DNA of 64,000 nt from Metabacillus sp. FJAT-52054 (GCF_037201815.1 NZ_CP147407.1:1426001-1490000); one strand, 5' to 3'. Positions 27,779 to 37,707 are shown, numbered from the stretch's first letter. Numbers and translations are program-made. The notes: generated from the sequence alone by a model not told the origin.

Positions 27779-28039
27779 GTGATTGTACATGAACAAAAAG
27801 AAGAATTGATCACTAAAATTAATGCGAAAAGAGAGGAAATGATTTCAGCTGCCACATCTAAAAGCTTTACGAGCAGCGAAGTCGTTAAGTACAGCCAGGA
27901 ATTGGACGAGCTGTTGAATCAATTTCAGATGCTTGAATGGGGGGAGGACCGGACGTCCACACCCTTTTCAAAACTGGTCACCCGAGTGGCCAAATGGGGA
28001 TTTGCATCAGAGTCGCAGCAGGCTGCTGCAGAGCATTAA
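27779..28039 (+). CDS. spo0E: Spo0E-family aspartyl-phosphate phosphatase
   Basis: 86-aa protein of the Spo0E family, which dephosphorylates Spo0A~P and so restrains sporulation. The signature SQELDELLNQF (residues about 39-49) is present after a first helix (LITKINAKREEMISAA), forming the family's helical hairpin. GTG start at 27779, with AGGAGG 7 bases upstream. B. subtilis has spo0E in the same stretch between mtnD and mhqR. The tail after residue 55 is unlike the signature region and may not be conserved. Confidence 0.85.
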   Translation: MIVHEQKEELITKINAKREEMISAATSKSFTSSEVVKYSQELDELLNQFQMLEWGEDRTSTPFSKLVTRVAKWGFASESQQAAAEH

Positions 28040-28043
28040 AATA

Positions 28044-28076
28044 CAAGACTGGGAGAAATAAGCTTCCAGTCCTGTT
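28044..28076. terminator. Hairpin between convergent spo0E and the ZIP gene
   Basis: GACTGGGA (28048-28055) pairs with TTCCAGTC (28064-28071), then CTGTTT. Confidence 0.6.
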
Positions 28077-28082
28077 TACGTA

Positions 28083-28814
28083 TTAGAAGGCCTCAATAAG
28101 CATTAGCATAATCACTATCCCTGTAATAAAGGCATAGGTTGCTGTGCGTTCATTTCCGTCGCCGTGACTTTCAGGAATAAGCTCTTTATAAATAATGAAC
28201 AGCATAGCTCCAGCCGCAAAAGAAAGTCCGTATGGGACGAGCGTATTTACATAAGCAGTCAAATAATACCCTAGCAGTGATGTTACAATTTCAACGGCTC
28301 CGGTAGCAGTTGCAATTAAGAATGCTTTCATTCTTCCGATATTTTGGCTGATTAAAAATAAGGCGACTAAAAATCCTTCCGGGGCGTTTTGAAAGCCTAT
28401 TGCGAAAGCAATCAAATTCCCCGTTTCGCTTGCATCAGCCGCATAGCTTACACCTACGGATAATCCTTCAGGAAGATTGTGAAGAGTAATAGCTGCAATG
28501 ATCAGCATTGCTTTCTCATCAAATTGTATTCCGCTTCTCGAATGCTCAAGATCAATATGGGGAATCTGTTTCTCCAATATGGTAAGAACCATTACTCCTA
28601 AAAATAATCCCGCCACGACTTGAAGCATTCCTCCAATTTTTAATGCTTCAGGAATGAGGCTGAACATGGAGGCGGTCATCATGATGCCAGCTGAGAAAGC
28701 CAGCAGGATATCGCGCCATTTATGAGTGAGTGTATTTTTTAAAAATAAGATAGGTACAGCGCCCAATCCAGTTGATAGGGCGGATAGAATACTTCCGGTA
28801 AAAACGTCGTCCAT
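28083..28814 (-). CDS. ZIP-family divalent metal transporter
   Basis: 243-aa membrane protein with eight hydrophobic helices. The ZIP metal-site helices are clear: helix IV TLHNLPEGLSVGVSYA and helix V FAIGFQNAPEGFLVA. Expected substrate is Zn2+ or another divalent cation, moved into the cytosol. A histidine-bearing loop between helices III and IV (HIDLEHSR) matches the family's variable region. ATG at 28814. No metal-regulator box was recognised. Confidence 0.88.
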   Translation of the reverse strand: MDDVFTGSILSALSTGLGAVPILFLKNTLTHKWRDILLAFSAGIMMTASMFSLIPEALKIGGMLQVVAGLFLGVMVLTILEKQIPHIDLEHSRSGIQFDEKAMLIIAAITLHNLPEGLSVGVSYAADASETGNLIAFAIGFQNAPEGFLVALFLISQNIGRMKAFLIATATGAVEIVTSLLGYYLTAYVNTLVPYGLSFAAGAMLFIIYKELIPESHGDGNERTATYAFITGIVIMLMLIEAF

Positions 28815-29065
28815 GTGTCACCTCAACATTCCATTTCTTATTCTCCCAGCTCATTCAAATGTACCACAAACTGCCTGTAAATTAAAAAGCCTGCGTTTCA
28901 TTTCGACAATTCTCTGTCAACGGGCCGATTATGTCGTCTTTCGTAGAATGGTTTCACTCCAAATTCCCTTTACGATGTTGGAAATTTCTGATAAGTTTAG
29001 AGTGATTTTAAGGAATTCTGTCAAACACTCTACAAGCGTAGACGATTACACACGGGGGGATTGGG

Positions 29066-30013
29066 ATGAATTATAGAAGGTTAGGGAGATCAGGATTGAA
29101 GGTGTCGGAAATCAGTCTTGGGAGCTGGCTTACATTCGGGCAGACGATCGACGAAAAGTCGGCGGAATTGATTATACATAGTGCATATGAAGCGGGCATT
29201 AACTTTTTTGATTGTGCTAATGTATACGCAAAAGGAATGGCTGAACAGGTTATGGGGAAGGCACTGAAATCGTTTGAAAGAGAATCCTATGTTGTAACTA
29301 CAAAGGCATTTTGGCCGGTAGGGGATGGTCCGAATGACAGAGGTCTATCCAGAAAGCATATTATGGAGCAAGTCCATTCTTCCTTGAAAAGAATGAACTT
29401 GGATTATATAGATATCTTTTATTGCCATCGGTATGATACGGAAACTCCCCTCGAAGAAACACTTAGAGCCATTGATGATTTAATCAGACAGGGGAAAATC
29501 CTTTATGCAGGAGTAAGTGAATGGTCAGCTGCACAGCTTCAGGAAGCGGTTCATGTAGCAGACCGTTATCTGCTCGAGAGAATCGTTGTTAACCAGCCGC
29601 AATACAATATGTTTCACCGTGATATAGAAGAAGAAATTATGCCAATCAGCGAAAAAAATGGAATTTCCCAAGTTGTTTGGTCGCCTCTTGCTCAAGGGGT
29701 ACTGACAGGGAAGTACATGGAAGGCAAAATTCCTAAGGGAAGCCGTGCATCCAACGAAGAGGTTAACACGTGGGTTAAGGAAATTTTAAATGATATTATG
29801 AATCGGAAGGTGTCTATGCTTTCTGAGCTGGCTTCCAGTCTAGATATTAGTCTGGCACAGCTGGCACTTGCCTGGACCTTAAGAAACCCCAATGTTGCAA
29901 GTACGCTTGTCGGAGCTTCTACTCCAGAGCAAATTGAAGAGAATGCAAAAGCTTCTGAGGTCATTCTCACTTATGAAGTCCTAAATGAAATTGAAAGCAT
30001 TCTTGCTATATAA
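29066..30013 (+). CDS. Aldo/keto reductase
   Basis: NADPH-dependent oxidoreductase of the aldo/keto reductase superfamily, 315 aa, TIM barrel. Catalytic tetrad context: FFDCANVYAKG (Asp, Tyr), VTTKAFWP (Lys) and YCHRYD (His). Closest in feel to the YccK/KvBeta-like subfamily. GGGGGGA precedes the ATG. It is followed after 13 bases by an APH-like kinase gene, suggesting an operon. Substrate unknown. Confidence 0.87.
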   Translation: MNYRRLGRSGLKVSEISLGSWLTFGQTIDEKSAELIIHSAYEAGINFFDCANVYAKGMAEQVMGKALKSFERESYVVTTKAFWPVGDGPNDRGLSRKHIMEQVHSSLKRMNLDYIDIFYCHRYDTETPLEETLRAIDDLIRQGKILYAGVSEWSAAQLQEAVHVADRYLLERIVVNQPQYNMFHRDIEEEIMPISEKNGISQVVWSPLAQGVLTGKYMEGKIPKGSRASNEEVNTWVKEILNDIMNRKVSMLSELASSLDISLAQLALAWTLRNPNVASTLVGASTPEQIEENAKASEVILTYEVLNEIESILAI

Positions 30014-30026
30014 AAGGAGAAGAAAG

Positions 30027-31031
30027 ATGGAACCGTCTGTTCGGAAGCAATTTAATGAAGAAATCATTAAGGAGGCTGCTCATTTTTTTGGTGCGGATGC
30101 TCAAATTGCTAAAAAACTCGGCGAAGCGGAAAATTATGTGTACGAAGTTAAGCTTGATGGAGCTCCTGCCATTTTAAGAATTACCCATTCCAGCCACAGG
30201 AGCTTAGATCAGCTTCTGGCTGAACTGGAATGGATTGAGTTTTTACACAGGAAAGGCATTCGTGTTAGCCGGCCATTTAACTCAAATGGAGCCAATGTCC
30301 ATGTGATTCCTTTAGAAACAGGAACCGAATTTTACTGCTGTTTATTTGAAAAAGCGATGGGCGATCGAATTACCGCAGATGGGCCCCAATGGATTGAACC
30401 GCTGTTTATTGAATGGGGCAGAACGATAGGGAAAATGCATAACGCCTCTATTGAATATGAGCCCGCTCTAGGCAAACCCCGCAGACCGCATTGGAACGAA
30501 GAAGAACTGCTTGATATAGAGCGGTATAAACCGGACGTTTCGGATGAAATTCTTCAGCATAAGAATGTACTGCTTCGCAAGCTTAATGGACTTACAAAAA
30601 ACAATTTCGGCCTTATCCATTCTGACCTGCATACAGGGAACTTTCATTACCACCGGGAGGAGCTTTATTTGTTCGACTTTGATGACAGCTCCTATCACTG
30701 GTTTGCAAGTGACGTAGCCATTCCCCTCTATTACTATGCCTGGACTCTTGAAAAGAATGGAGAGCCGAATCCTGTGGAAAAATGCACACTCTTTTTCAGT
30801 GGATTTTTAAAGGGATATGAACAGGAAAGAAGTTTTACTGAGGAAATGGCAAATAGCATTTCTATTTTCCTTAAGCTGAGGGACTTTGTCCTTTACACAT
30901 TTTTATTAAAAAAATTTGGAGCGGAAGAAATCGAGGAGACTTATCGAAATTTGATGTCCGCTATTAAACAAAGGATAGAAGAGGATCGCGAAATCATTTC
31001 AATGGAACGTTTATTGAAACCGTTCTATTGA
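30027..31031 (+). CDS. APH-family phosphotransferase
   Basis: 334-aa protein with a kinase-like fold: the catalytic loop is LIHSDLHTGNFHY and the metal-binding motif LYLFDFDDSSYHW. This family includes homoserine, choline and aminoglycoside kinases; the substrate cannot be deduced. ATG at 30027 with AAAGGAGAAG upstream; an earlier in-frame start lies inside the reductase gene. Probably cotranscribed with the aldo/keto reductase. Confidence 0.83.
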   Translation: MEPSVRKQFNEEIIKEAAHFFGADAQIAKKLGEAENYVYEVKLDGAPAILRITHSSHRSLDQLLAELEWIEFLHRKGIRVSRPFNSNGANVHVIPLETGTEFYCCLFEKAMGDRITADGPQWIEPLFIEWGRTIGKMHNASIEYEPALGKPRRPHWNEEELLDIERYKPDVSDEILQHKNVLLRKLNGLTKNNFGLIHSDLHTGNFHYHREELYLFDFDDSSYHWFASDVAIPLYYYAWTLEKNGEPNPVEKCTLFFSGFLKGYEQERSFTEEMANSISIFLKLRDFVLYTFLLKKFGAEEIEETYRNLMSAIKQRIEEDREIISMERLLKPFY

Positions 31032-31072
31032 CTTCGCATGGATATTTTACTATGATTTAGTTGGAATTCAAG
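31028..31072 (+). promoter_or_regulatory. Promoter and candidate operator of mhqR
   Basis: TTGACT (31028-31033) and TATGAT (31051-31056) are 17 bp apart; the -35 overlaps the stop codon of the upstream kinase gene. TTGGAATTCAAG at 31061-31072 is an imperfect palindrome around GAATTC at the start site, possibly the autoregulatory site. Confidence 0.65.
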
Positions 31073-31101
31073 ATTTTCTAAATTTGAAGGATTGATATAA
31101 A

Positions 31102-31539
31102 ATGAATGAATCAGAACAATCACTAAAGCTATTTGTTGTTTTGTCCCGGGCTTACCGCGCGATTAACGACAGAATGAACAAGCATATTACTTCTTTTGGG
31201 CTTAACCCAACCGAATTTGGTGTATTGGAGCTGCTTTACCATAAAGGCGATCAGCCCCTTCAGCAAATCGGAGGAAAGATTTTATTGGCCAGCGGAAGCA
31301 TTACCTATGTAGTGGACAAGCTTGAGCAGAAAGGCTTTCTTGCCCGCAAAGCATGTGATAAAGATCGCAGGGTTACTTACGCCCACATAACCGATGAGGG
31401 AAAAGCTCTCATCGAAGACATATTTCCATCTCATCAGCAGAAGATCGATGACATTATCGGTATTCTCTCAGAAGAAGAAAAAGCACAGGCTATTGAAATG
31501 ATGAAACGCATTGGTTTTCATGCAAAGGATCAAAAATAA
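31102..31539 (+). CDS. mhqR: MarR-family regulator MhqR
   Basis: 145-aa winged-helix repressor. In B. subtilis MhqR controls quinone-detoxification dioxygenases and azoreductases. The wHTH core GDQPLQQIGGKILLASGSITY and the wing DKDRRVTYAHITDEGK are typical. It occupies the same position, next to motB/motA, as in B. subtilis, which supports the name. AAGGA lies upstream of the ATG. Confidence 0.87.
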   Translation: MNESEQSLKLFVVLSRAYRAINDRMNKHITSFGLNPTEFGVLELLYHKGDQPLQQIGGKILLASGSITYVVDKLEQKGFLARKACDKDRRVTYAHITDEGKALIEDIFPSHQQKIDDIIGILSEEEKAQAIEMMKRIGFHAKDQK

Positions 31540-31569
31540 GACCCTCCATTTACGGAAGGTCTTTTTTTT
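31540..31569. terminator. Bidirectional terminator between mhqR and motB
   Basis: GACCCTCC pairs with GGAAGGTC (one mismatch), flanked by AAAAATAA and TTTTTTTT, so it can serve both convergent genes. Confidence 0.8.
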
Positions 31570-31577
31570 ATCTTGTT

Positions 31578-32339
31578 TTATTCGGCCGCGTTTTTTGAGG
31601 CCAAAGGGAGGATGAGGATTTCAACACGGCGGTTTTTTTGTCTTCCTTCAGCGGTCTTATTGTTAGAGATTGGTTTGAATTCTCCATATCCTTTTGCACT
31701 GAACAATTCCGGAGACAGCTTAGGATTTGTAAGCAGCAGCTTCATAAACTCGACAGCTCTCATTACACTAAGTTCCCAGTTGGAATCAAATACCCCGTTA
31801 TTAATGGGAATATTATCGGTATGACCGCTGACAATAATACTTCTCGGGGGCTCCATGACAAGGAGCTGGGAGATTTCTTTTGCCAGATCCTCATCCCGTT
31901 TCCGCACATAAATGCTCCCTGATTCGAAAAGAATATCATTGTTGATGGTGATCAGAAGACCTTCATCAGTAAGGGAGGTCTTCAGTTTAGCATTGAGGCC
32001 TTTATTAGTGATATATTCATTTATTTTCTTCTCCGCTTCCTTCAGCCTCTCAAGCTCTTGCTTCTGTTCCTGCTGTTCTTTGGGCTCGATCTTGGTCACA
32101 TCCAGCTGCTCCATTTCTCCATCCGGTAATGGGCTTGGATACTCCATTATTCCAGTACCGCCTTCAAAGGTGCTGTTGAAAGCCCTTGCCATCATTTGAA
32201 ATTTATTCGCATCAATGGAACTCATGGCAAAAAGGACAATGAAAAGGGCGAGAAGAAGAGTTAAAAGATCGGCATAAGGAATGAGCCATGACTCGTCCAT
32301 ATGCTCATCATGCTTTTCTTTTCTCTTCCGTTTAGCCAT
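31578..32339 (-). CDS. motB: Flagellar stator protein MotB
   Basis: 253 aa; anchors the proton-driven stator to peptidoglycan. One membrane helix at about 20-40 contains the proton-carrying Asp in SWLIPYADLLTLLLALFIVL. The OmpA-like peptidoglycan-binding domain follows (VSGHTDNIPI, NWELSVMRAVEFMK, GEFKPISNN). The start at 32339 has GGAGGGTGAG inside the end of motA; an in-frame GTG at 32351 is too close to it. It overlaps motA by 8 bases. Confidence 0.96.
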   Translation of the reverse strand: MAKRKRKEKHDEHMDESWLIPYADLLTLLLALFIVLFAMSSIDANKFQMMARAFNSTFEGGTGIMEYPSPLPDGEMEQLDVTKIEPKEQQEQKQELERLKEAEKKINEYITNKGLNAKLKTSLTDEGLLITINNDILFESGSIYVRKRDEDLAKEISQLLVMEPPRSIIVSGHTDNIPINNGVFDSNWELSVMRAVEFMKLLLTNPKLSPELFSAKGYGEFKPISNNKTAEGRQKNRRVEILILPLASKNAAE

Positions 32340-33123
32340 TTGAATTCTCACCCTCCATCTTTAGTTTTGCTCTTTCACCGGCAGGGAGATACGTTGCCAG
32401 CTTCTGTTCAATTGCTTTTGGTGCCTGTCCTTCTAATACAGAGAGGACGCCTTCGATCATGACTTCTCTGATTTTAACCTCCTGGCGGGATTTGCGTTTT
32501 AATTTGTTTGCAAAAGGGTGCCAGAGGACATATCCTGTATAAATTCCAAGAAGGGTCGCAATGAAAGCTCCTCCAATTGCGTGTCCAAGTTCATCTGTTT
32601 TGTCCATATGGGAGAGAGCGGCAATCAGTCCGACTACAGCTCCAAGAACTCCTAGTGTTGGAGCGTATGTGCCTGCTTGAGTGAAAATAGCTGCTCCTGA
32701 TGCATGGCGGTCTTCCATCGCTTCTATTTCCTCACTCATCACATCTCGGATAAAATCCGCATTCTGTCCGTCAACAGCCATGCTCAATCCATTTTTCAGG
32801 AACACATCATCCACATCTGAAAGCTTTGCTTCAAGTGCGAGGAGACCTTCCTTCCGGGCGACTTGTGCCCATTCAGAAAACATGGGGATCAACTCTTGAA
32901 TGGACGGTATTTTTCTTTCTTTAAATAAGACCCCGAATAGCTTTGGGACTCTTTTTACTTCGTCTGCCGGAAAAGCTGTAACAACAGCGGCTGCAGTTCC
33001 GACGATGATGATTAGAATCGCAGCAGGGTTGATCAGTACAGAGAGGTTAACCCCTTTAAGGACCATCCCTACACCAACTCCTACGATTCCTAAAATGAGA
33101 CCTATGAGTGTTGTTTTATCCAT
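32332..33123 (-). CDS. motA: Flagellar stator protein MotA
   Basis: 263 aa, four membrane helices; with MotB forms the proton channel that turns the flagellum. Motifs include the second helix INPAAILIIIVGTAAAV and the third and fourth helices GTYAPTLGVLGAVVGL and IGGAFIATLLGIYTGYV with their conserved prolines and charged cytoplasmic loop. ATG at 33123. First gene of motAB; a SigD-type promoter lies upstream. Confidence 0.96.
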   Translation of the reverse strand: MDKTTLIGLILGIVGVGVGMVLKGVNLSVLINPAAILIIIVGTAAAVVTAFPADEVKRVPKLFGVLFKERKIPSIQELIPMFSEWAQVARKEGLLALEAKLSDVDDVFLKNGLSMAVDGQNADFIRDVMSEEIEAMEDRHASGAAIFTQAGTYAPTLGVLGAVVGLIAALSHMDKTDELGHAIGGAFIATLLGIYTGYVLWHPFANKLKRKSRQEVKIREVMIEGVLSVLEGQAPKAIEQKLATYLPAGERAKLKMEGENSNG

Positions 33124-33203
33124 GTCTTCACCAAACCTTTGTACATCTGTATTCCGGTTTTCTTAATGCACCGGTGCGGGTATGAGCCCTTTGTCTACTA
33201 CCT

Positions 33204-33229
33204 ATATCGGATAAATCGTGCCAATCTTA
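33204..33229 (-). promoter_or_regulatory. SigD-type promoter of motAB
   Basis: On the minus strand TAAG, 14 bases, then TCCGATAT: a close match to the SigD consensus TAAA-N15-GCCGATAT. motAB is SigD-dependent in B. subtilis. Confidence 0.7.
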
Positions 33230-33321
33230 ATAGGAAAAAGGAAATCATCCTGAGAAGGGATTTTAAGACTGGATGAAGAATTACTAAAGGAAGGTTATTT
33301 CATAGGAAAGGCAGTGTTACC

Positions 33322-35016
33322 ATGCGTTTTGAACAATACATATACAAAAGACCAGATCTTAATCAAATACAGACAGAATTTAAGGAAGCCCTCCAGTTAT
33401 TTAAAGAAGCTGATAGTTTTGAAGATCAGGATCAGGCGATGAAAAAAATTTATAAAATCCGGAATGCAGCGGATACGATGTCAAACATTTGCTATATCCG
33501 ACATTCAATTGATACGAATGATGACTTTTACAAAGAAGAGCAGGATTTCATGGACGATCTTCAGCCGCATATCCAGGCGCTTGTAACGGAGTTTTACGAG
33601 GCGCTTGTCCGCTCGAAATACCGTGAAAAATTAGAATCGAAATGGGGGCAGCAGCTTTTTGATCTTGCTGAAACCCAGCTGAAGACCTTTAAGGAAGAGG
33701 TTCTTGAAGATCTGCAGGAGGAAAACAAGCTGTCCAGTGAATATACGAAGCTTGTAGCCTCAGCGAAAATTGAATTTGACGGGAAAGAATACACCCTCGT
33801 GCAGCTTCAGCCCCTTGCAGAGTCTACAGACCGGAATTTGCGCAAACGGGCAAGCGAAGCAAAATTTGCATTTTTTTCGAGACAATCGGAAAAGTTCGAC
33901 GAAATTTATGACAAGCTTGTGAAAATCCGCACCAGAATTGCGAAGAAGCTTGGCTTCCGTACATTTACGGAACTGGGATATGCAAGGATGAACCGGATTG
34001 ATTATACCTCTGAGATGGTGAGCAAATTTCGCAAACAGGTAGTGGAGCATATCGTTCCAATCGCGACAAGCTTATATGAGCGGCAAAAAGACCGCCTTGG
34101 CATGGATGAGATGGTCTATTATGATGAGGCAGTTGAATATACATCAGGAAATGCAGTCCCAAAAGGAGATCCTGATTGGATTGTGAATAACGGCAAACAA
34201 ATGTACAAGGAGCTTTCAGCTGAAACAGATGAATTCTTCCAATTCATGGCGAATAAAAATCTTCTTGATTTGCTTGCTAAAAAAGGCAAAGCAGGCGGGG
34301 GCTACTGTACGTATATTGCGGACTATGAGTCACCATATATTTTCGCTAATTTTAACGGTACTTCAGGGGATATTGATGTGCTGACACATGAAGCCGGGCA
34401 CGCATTCCAGGTTTACATGAGCCGCGGATTTGATGTTGCGGAGTATCAGTGGCCGACACATGAAGCCTGTGAAATCCATTCTATGAGCATGGAGTTTTTT
34501 ACATGGCCCTGGATGGAGCTCTTCTTTAAAGAGGATACGGAAAAGTATAAATTTTCACATTTAAGCGGAGCCCTTAAGTTCATCCCTTATGGAGTTGCAG
34601 TTGATGAATTTCAGCATTTCATCTATGAAAATCCAGATGCTTCACCAGTGGAGAGAAACCTTGCGTGGAGAGAGCTGGAAAAGAGATATCTTCCACACCG
34701 TGAATACGAAGACAGCCATTATCTCGAGCAGGGGGGCTTTTGGCAAAAGCAAAGTCATATCTATAATTCGCCCTTCTATTATATTGATTACACCCTGGCC
34801 CAAATTTGTGCGCTTCAGTATTGGAAACAGCTTCATGAAGACAGAGAGGCGGCTTGGAGCAGCTATTTGAACCTGTGCAAGGAGGGAGGAAGCAAAGCAT
34901 TCCTTGGACTGGTAGAAGCAGCTGGCCTGAAATCACCGTTTGATGAAGGCACCGTAGAATCCGTAGTTGGTGAAATTACCGAGTGGCTGCATCAAGTGGA
35001 TGACAAATCATTATAA
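33322..35016 (+). CDS. M3-family oligoendopeptidase
   Basis: 564-aa cytoplasmic zinc metallopeptidase of the oligoendopeptidase F/thimet family, degrading short peptides. The zinc site HEAGH is at residues 356-360 (VLTHEAGHAFQVY), with the third ligand Glu about 25 residues on in HEACEIHSMSMEFF. N-terminal helical domain typical of the family. ATG 33322. A single gene with its own terminator, divergent from motAB. Confidence 0.93.
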   Translation: MRFEQYIYKRPDLNQIQTEFKEALQLFKEADSFEDQDQAMKKIYKIRNAADTMSNICYIRHSIDTNDDFYKEEQDFMDDLQPHIQALVTEFYEALVRSKYREKLESKWGQQLFDLAETQLKTFKEEVLEDLQEENKLSSEYTKLVASAKIEFDGKEYTLVQLQPLAESTDRNLRKRASEAKFAFFSRQSEKFDEIYDKLVKIRTRIAKKLGFRTFTELGYARMNRIDYTSEMVSKFRKQVVEHIVPIATSLYERQKDRLGMDEMVYYDEAVEYTSGNAVPKGDPDWIVNNGKQMYKELSAETDEFFQFMANKNLLDLLAKKGKAGGGYCTYIADYESPYIFANFNGTSGDIDVLTHEAGHAFQVYMSRGFDVAEYQWPTHEACEIHSMSMEFFTWPWMELFFKEDTEKYKFSHLSGALKFIPYGVAVDEFQHFIYENPDASPVERNLAWRELEKRYLPHREYEDSHYLEQGGFWQKQSHIYNSPFYYIDYTLAQICALQYWKQLHEDREAAWSSYLNLCKEGGSKAFLGLVEAAGLKSPFDEGTVESVVGEITEWLHQVDDKSL

Positions 35017-35029
35017 TAAAGGAAAAAGA

Positions 35030-35061
35030 ACAGCCCTCTAAACCGGAGGGCTGTTTGTTTT
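35030..35061 (+). terminator. Terminator after the M3 peptidase
   Basis: ACAGCCCTC pairs perfectly with GAGGGCTGT, followed by TTGTTTT. Confidence 0.88.
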
Positions 35062-35145
35062 GGCCATTTTATTTGGGATAGGCGGGGATTTGACAAAATG
35101 GGGAGCGGGCATTGAAATAACCGGTATGGATCATAAACTGCCTTT

Positions 35146-35271
35146 TTATTTTTTCCTCTCCGCTTTACGTTCCATCTCTTTGAATTCTTCTTTAAGCTGC
35201 TCCAGGTAGATTAACTGAACTGCTTTCTCTTCTTCCAGTTTTTTTAGCTTCCAAAGTCCGTATTCATTCAT
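35146..35271 (-). CDS. Small helical hypothetical protein, 41 aa
   Basis: Reads MNEYGLWKLKKLEEEKAVQL and continues as a charged amphipathic helix ending in RKAERKK. ATG at 35271, with AAGGAGGAG about 11 bases upstream, is a strong translation signal. No family recognised; a coiled coil is likely from the heptad-like Leu/Glu/Lys pattern. Confidence 0.65.
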   Translation of the reverse strand: MNEYGLWKLKKLEEEKAVQLIYLEQLKEEFKEMERKAERKK

Positions 35272-35401
35272 GATGCTGAAGCTCCTCCTTTTTCATACCT
35301 TCTCATTGTAAGGAGATCGCAATAAAAAAGAATCGGATAGATGCCTGTTTTTAATAAAGAAAAAGGAGTCAGGAGGAATTGTTCAAATTTTTATAAAAAA
35401 T

Positions 35402-35428
35402 AACCCCCCGAATGCTCATACGGGGGGG
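35402..35428 (-). terminator. Terminator after clpE
   Basis: Minus strand: CCCCCCG pairs with CGGGGGG, followed by TTATTTTTT. Confidence 0.85.
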
Positions 35429-35472
35429 CAATTTCAATTATTTTCTCTAAGGAGAACTTTTCAGAAAGACCT

Positions 35473-37617
35473 CTATATTTTATCGGATTTCGAAACAGTG
35501 ATGCTCCCATTTTCCACATTTGCCGCTGCATGATCCAGTTCATTGTAATCAATGAGCAGGTCAGTGATTTGGTCTTCCAGCTGTTCCTGGATGACCCGGC
35601 GAAGAGGCCGTGCACCGAATGCAGGGTGATATCCCAGTTCAGCCAATTTGTTTTTTGCTTCATCAGAAACGGTTAGCTTCATGTTCTTTTCATGTAAAGT
35701 TTCTTGAAGTTCTTCAAGCATGAGCTCAACGATCGAAAGCATATGTTTTCTTTCGAGGGATTGGAACTCAATGATTGCATCAAAGCGATTCAGGAACTCG
35801 GGTTTAAAGAATGTTCCAAGTGAATCAAGCAGAGTGCTCTCTTTTATGGCTGCTGTTGCTTCTGTATCAAATCCTACAGTCATTCGTTTTTCGGAAGTGC
35901 CTGCATTACTGGTCATGATGATGACCGTATCCTTAAAGTTGACCGTGCGTCCATGACTGTCCGTTAAACGCCCGTCTTCCAGGATTTGAAGGAACATGTG
36001 CTGTACATCAGGATGAGCTTTTTCAATTTCATCGAGAAGCAGAATGCTGTATGGATTTCGGCGGACTTTTTCTGTGAGCTGTCCGCCATCATCATGTCCC
36101 ACATATCCAGGAGGGGAGCCGATAATTTTGGATACAGCGTGTTTTTCCATATATTCACTCATATCAAGTCGAATCATGGAGTCTTTTGTTCCGAAAAGCT
36201 CTTCTGCCAATGTTTTGGTCAGCTCCGTTTTCCCCACACCTGTAGGACCTGCGAAAAGGAATGACCCAATAGGACGATTTTTGCGTTTCAACCCGGCACG
36301 GCTTCTGCGTATTGCTTTTGCTACTTTTTGTACCGCTTCTTCCTGGCCGATAACTTTTTTAGCAAGACTATCTTCAAGATTCTTCATTTTAGCCTGTTCA
36401 TCTTCTTGAATCTTTCCAACAGGAATACCGGTTTTCTGTTCAATAATGGCCTGGATTTCGCTGAGGCCAACAATCATTTTTTCTTGATGATCCTGTTTCT
36501 CAAGCTGTTTTTCAAGAAGAATCTCCTCGTGGCGGAGTTTTGCCGCAAGCTCATAGTTTTCTTCTGCTGCCGCTTTTTCTTTGTCTTTCGCGAGTTTGCT
36601 GAGCTGATCGTGAATATCGGCTTCCTCAACCCGGTCTGCTTTCAGATTGGCTTTTGAACCGGCCTCATCAAGCAAATCAATCGCTTTATCCGGCAGAAAA
36701 CGATCTTGAATGTAGCGGTGAGAAAGAGTTACACAAGCCCGGATGGCTTCATCGCTGAATGTAACTCCATGATAATCCTCATATTTTGACTGAATGCCTT
36801 GCAGGATTTCAATGGCTTTATCCAAGGATGGTTCGTGAACCATGACTGGCTGGAAGCGGCGCTCCAGAGCAGCATCCTTTTCAATCTGGCGGTATTCTTT
36901 TAAAGTCGTTGCCCCAATTAGCTGCATTTCACCCCGTGCAAGTGCAGGCTTTAAAATGTTTCCTGCATCCATAGAGCCTTCCGCAGATCCCGCTCCGACT
37001 ACTAGGTGTATTTCATCTATAAATAAAATGACGTTTTTACGTGATTGAAGCTCAGCTATGAGTTTTTTCATCCGGTCTTCGAACTGGCCGCGCATGCTCG
37101 TATTGGCAACGAGTGATGCTACGTCGAGCAAGTACACTTCTTTTTTCTTCAATTTAGATGGAACATTTCCTTCAGAAATTTTCAATGCTAGACCTTCCGC
37201 TACAGCTGTTTTACCAACCCCGGGTTCACCAATAAGAACCGGATTGTTTTTATTGCGCCGGTTAAGAATTTCAATCACCCTGTTTACTTCATCTTCCCGG
37301 CCAATGACTGGATCGATAAGCCCCGCTTTGGCAGCATGGGTAAGATTGCGGCCCATTTGGTCAAGAAGCCCTCCGCCATTGCGGCCTGATTTTTGATTCT
37401 CTGCACCAGATGTCCCTTCATCCTGACTGCCAGCATTTTTAAAGAATTGATCAAACGGGAAGGAAGAGAATCCTCCGCCGCTGATACCGCCGGAAGGGAT
37501 TTGACTTTCATAATGTGAAAAGCATGTATTGCAGAGCTGTAATTGTTTACGGGCTCCGTTAATTTGAACATGTAATTGAACGGTTGCCTGATTTTGCTTA
37601 CAGTTTTGACATTGCAT
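35473..37617 (-). CDS. clpE: ATP-dependent Clp protease ATP-binding subunit ClpE
   Basis: Hsp100 unfoldase, 714 aa, feeding ClpP and disaggregating proteins under heat stress. An N-terminal zinc finger (Cys3, Cys6, Cys29, Cys32) marks ClpE as opposed to ClpC. Two AAA+ modules follow, with Walker A motifs [13 protein letters not shown] and [13 protein letters not shown]. Between them a UVR-like coiled segment ([20 protein letters not shown]) is present. ATG at 37617 with GGAGGTTG upstream. Transcription is under an array of CtsR boxes. Confidence 0.97.
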   Translation of the reverse strand: MQCQNCKQNQATVQLHVQINGARKQLQLCNTCFSHYESQIPSGGISGGGFSSFPFDQFFKNAGSQDEGTSGAENQKSGRNGGGLLDQMGRNLTHAAKAGLIDPVIGREDEVNRVIEILNRRNKNNPVLIGEPGVGKTAVAEGLALKISEGNVPSKLKKKEVYLLDVASLVANTSMRGQFEDRMKKLIAELQSRKNVILFIDEIHLVVGAGSAEGSMDAGNILKPALARGEMQLIGATTLKEYRQIEKDAALERRFQPVMVHEPSLDKAIEILQGIQSKYEDYHGVTFSDEAIRACVTLSHRYIQDRFLPDKAIDLLDEAGSKANLKADRVEEADIHDQLSKLAKDKEKAAAEENYELAAKLRHEEILLEKQLEKQDHQEKMIVGLSEIQAIIEQKTGIPVGKIQEDEQAKMKNLEDSLAKKVIGQEEAVQKVAKAIRRSRAGLKRKNRPIGSFLFAGPTGVGKTELTKTLAEELFGTKDSMIRLDMSEYMEKHAVSKIIGSPPGYVGHDDGGQLTEKVRRNPYSILLLDEIEKAHPDVQHMFLQILEDGRLTDSHGRTVNFKDTVIIMTSNAGTSEKRMTVGFDTEATAAIKESTLLDSLGTFFKPEFLNRFDAIIEFQSLERKHMLSIVELMLEELQETLHEKNMKLTVSDEAKNKLAELGYHPAFGARPLRRVIQEQLEDQITDLLIDYNELDHAAANVENGSITVSKSDKI

Positions 37618-37644
37618 AAAAAAACAACCTCCTTAAAATTTAAC

Positions 37645-37707
37645 TAACTTTGACTATCTTTGACTATCTTTGACTATTATTATAATTTGACCTTTTTTGA
37701 CTTTCAA
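37645..37707 (-). promoter_or_regulatory. clpE promoter with CtsR operators
   Basis: Minus strand promoter TTGAAA (37702-37707), 17 bp, TATAAT (37679-37684). CtsR-type heptads lie on both sides: AGTCAAAAAAGGTCAAA over the spacer, and three tandem AGTCAAAGAT-type repeats plus AGTTAAA downstream (37641-37676), each 10 bp apart. CtsR binds tandem RGTCAAA repeats spaced 10 bp. Confidence 0.9.
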
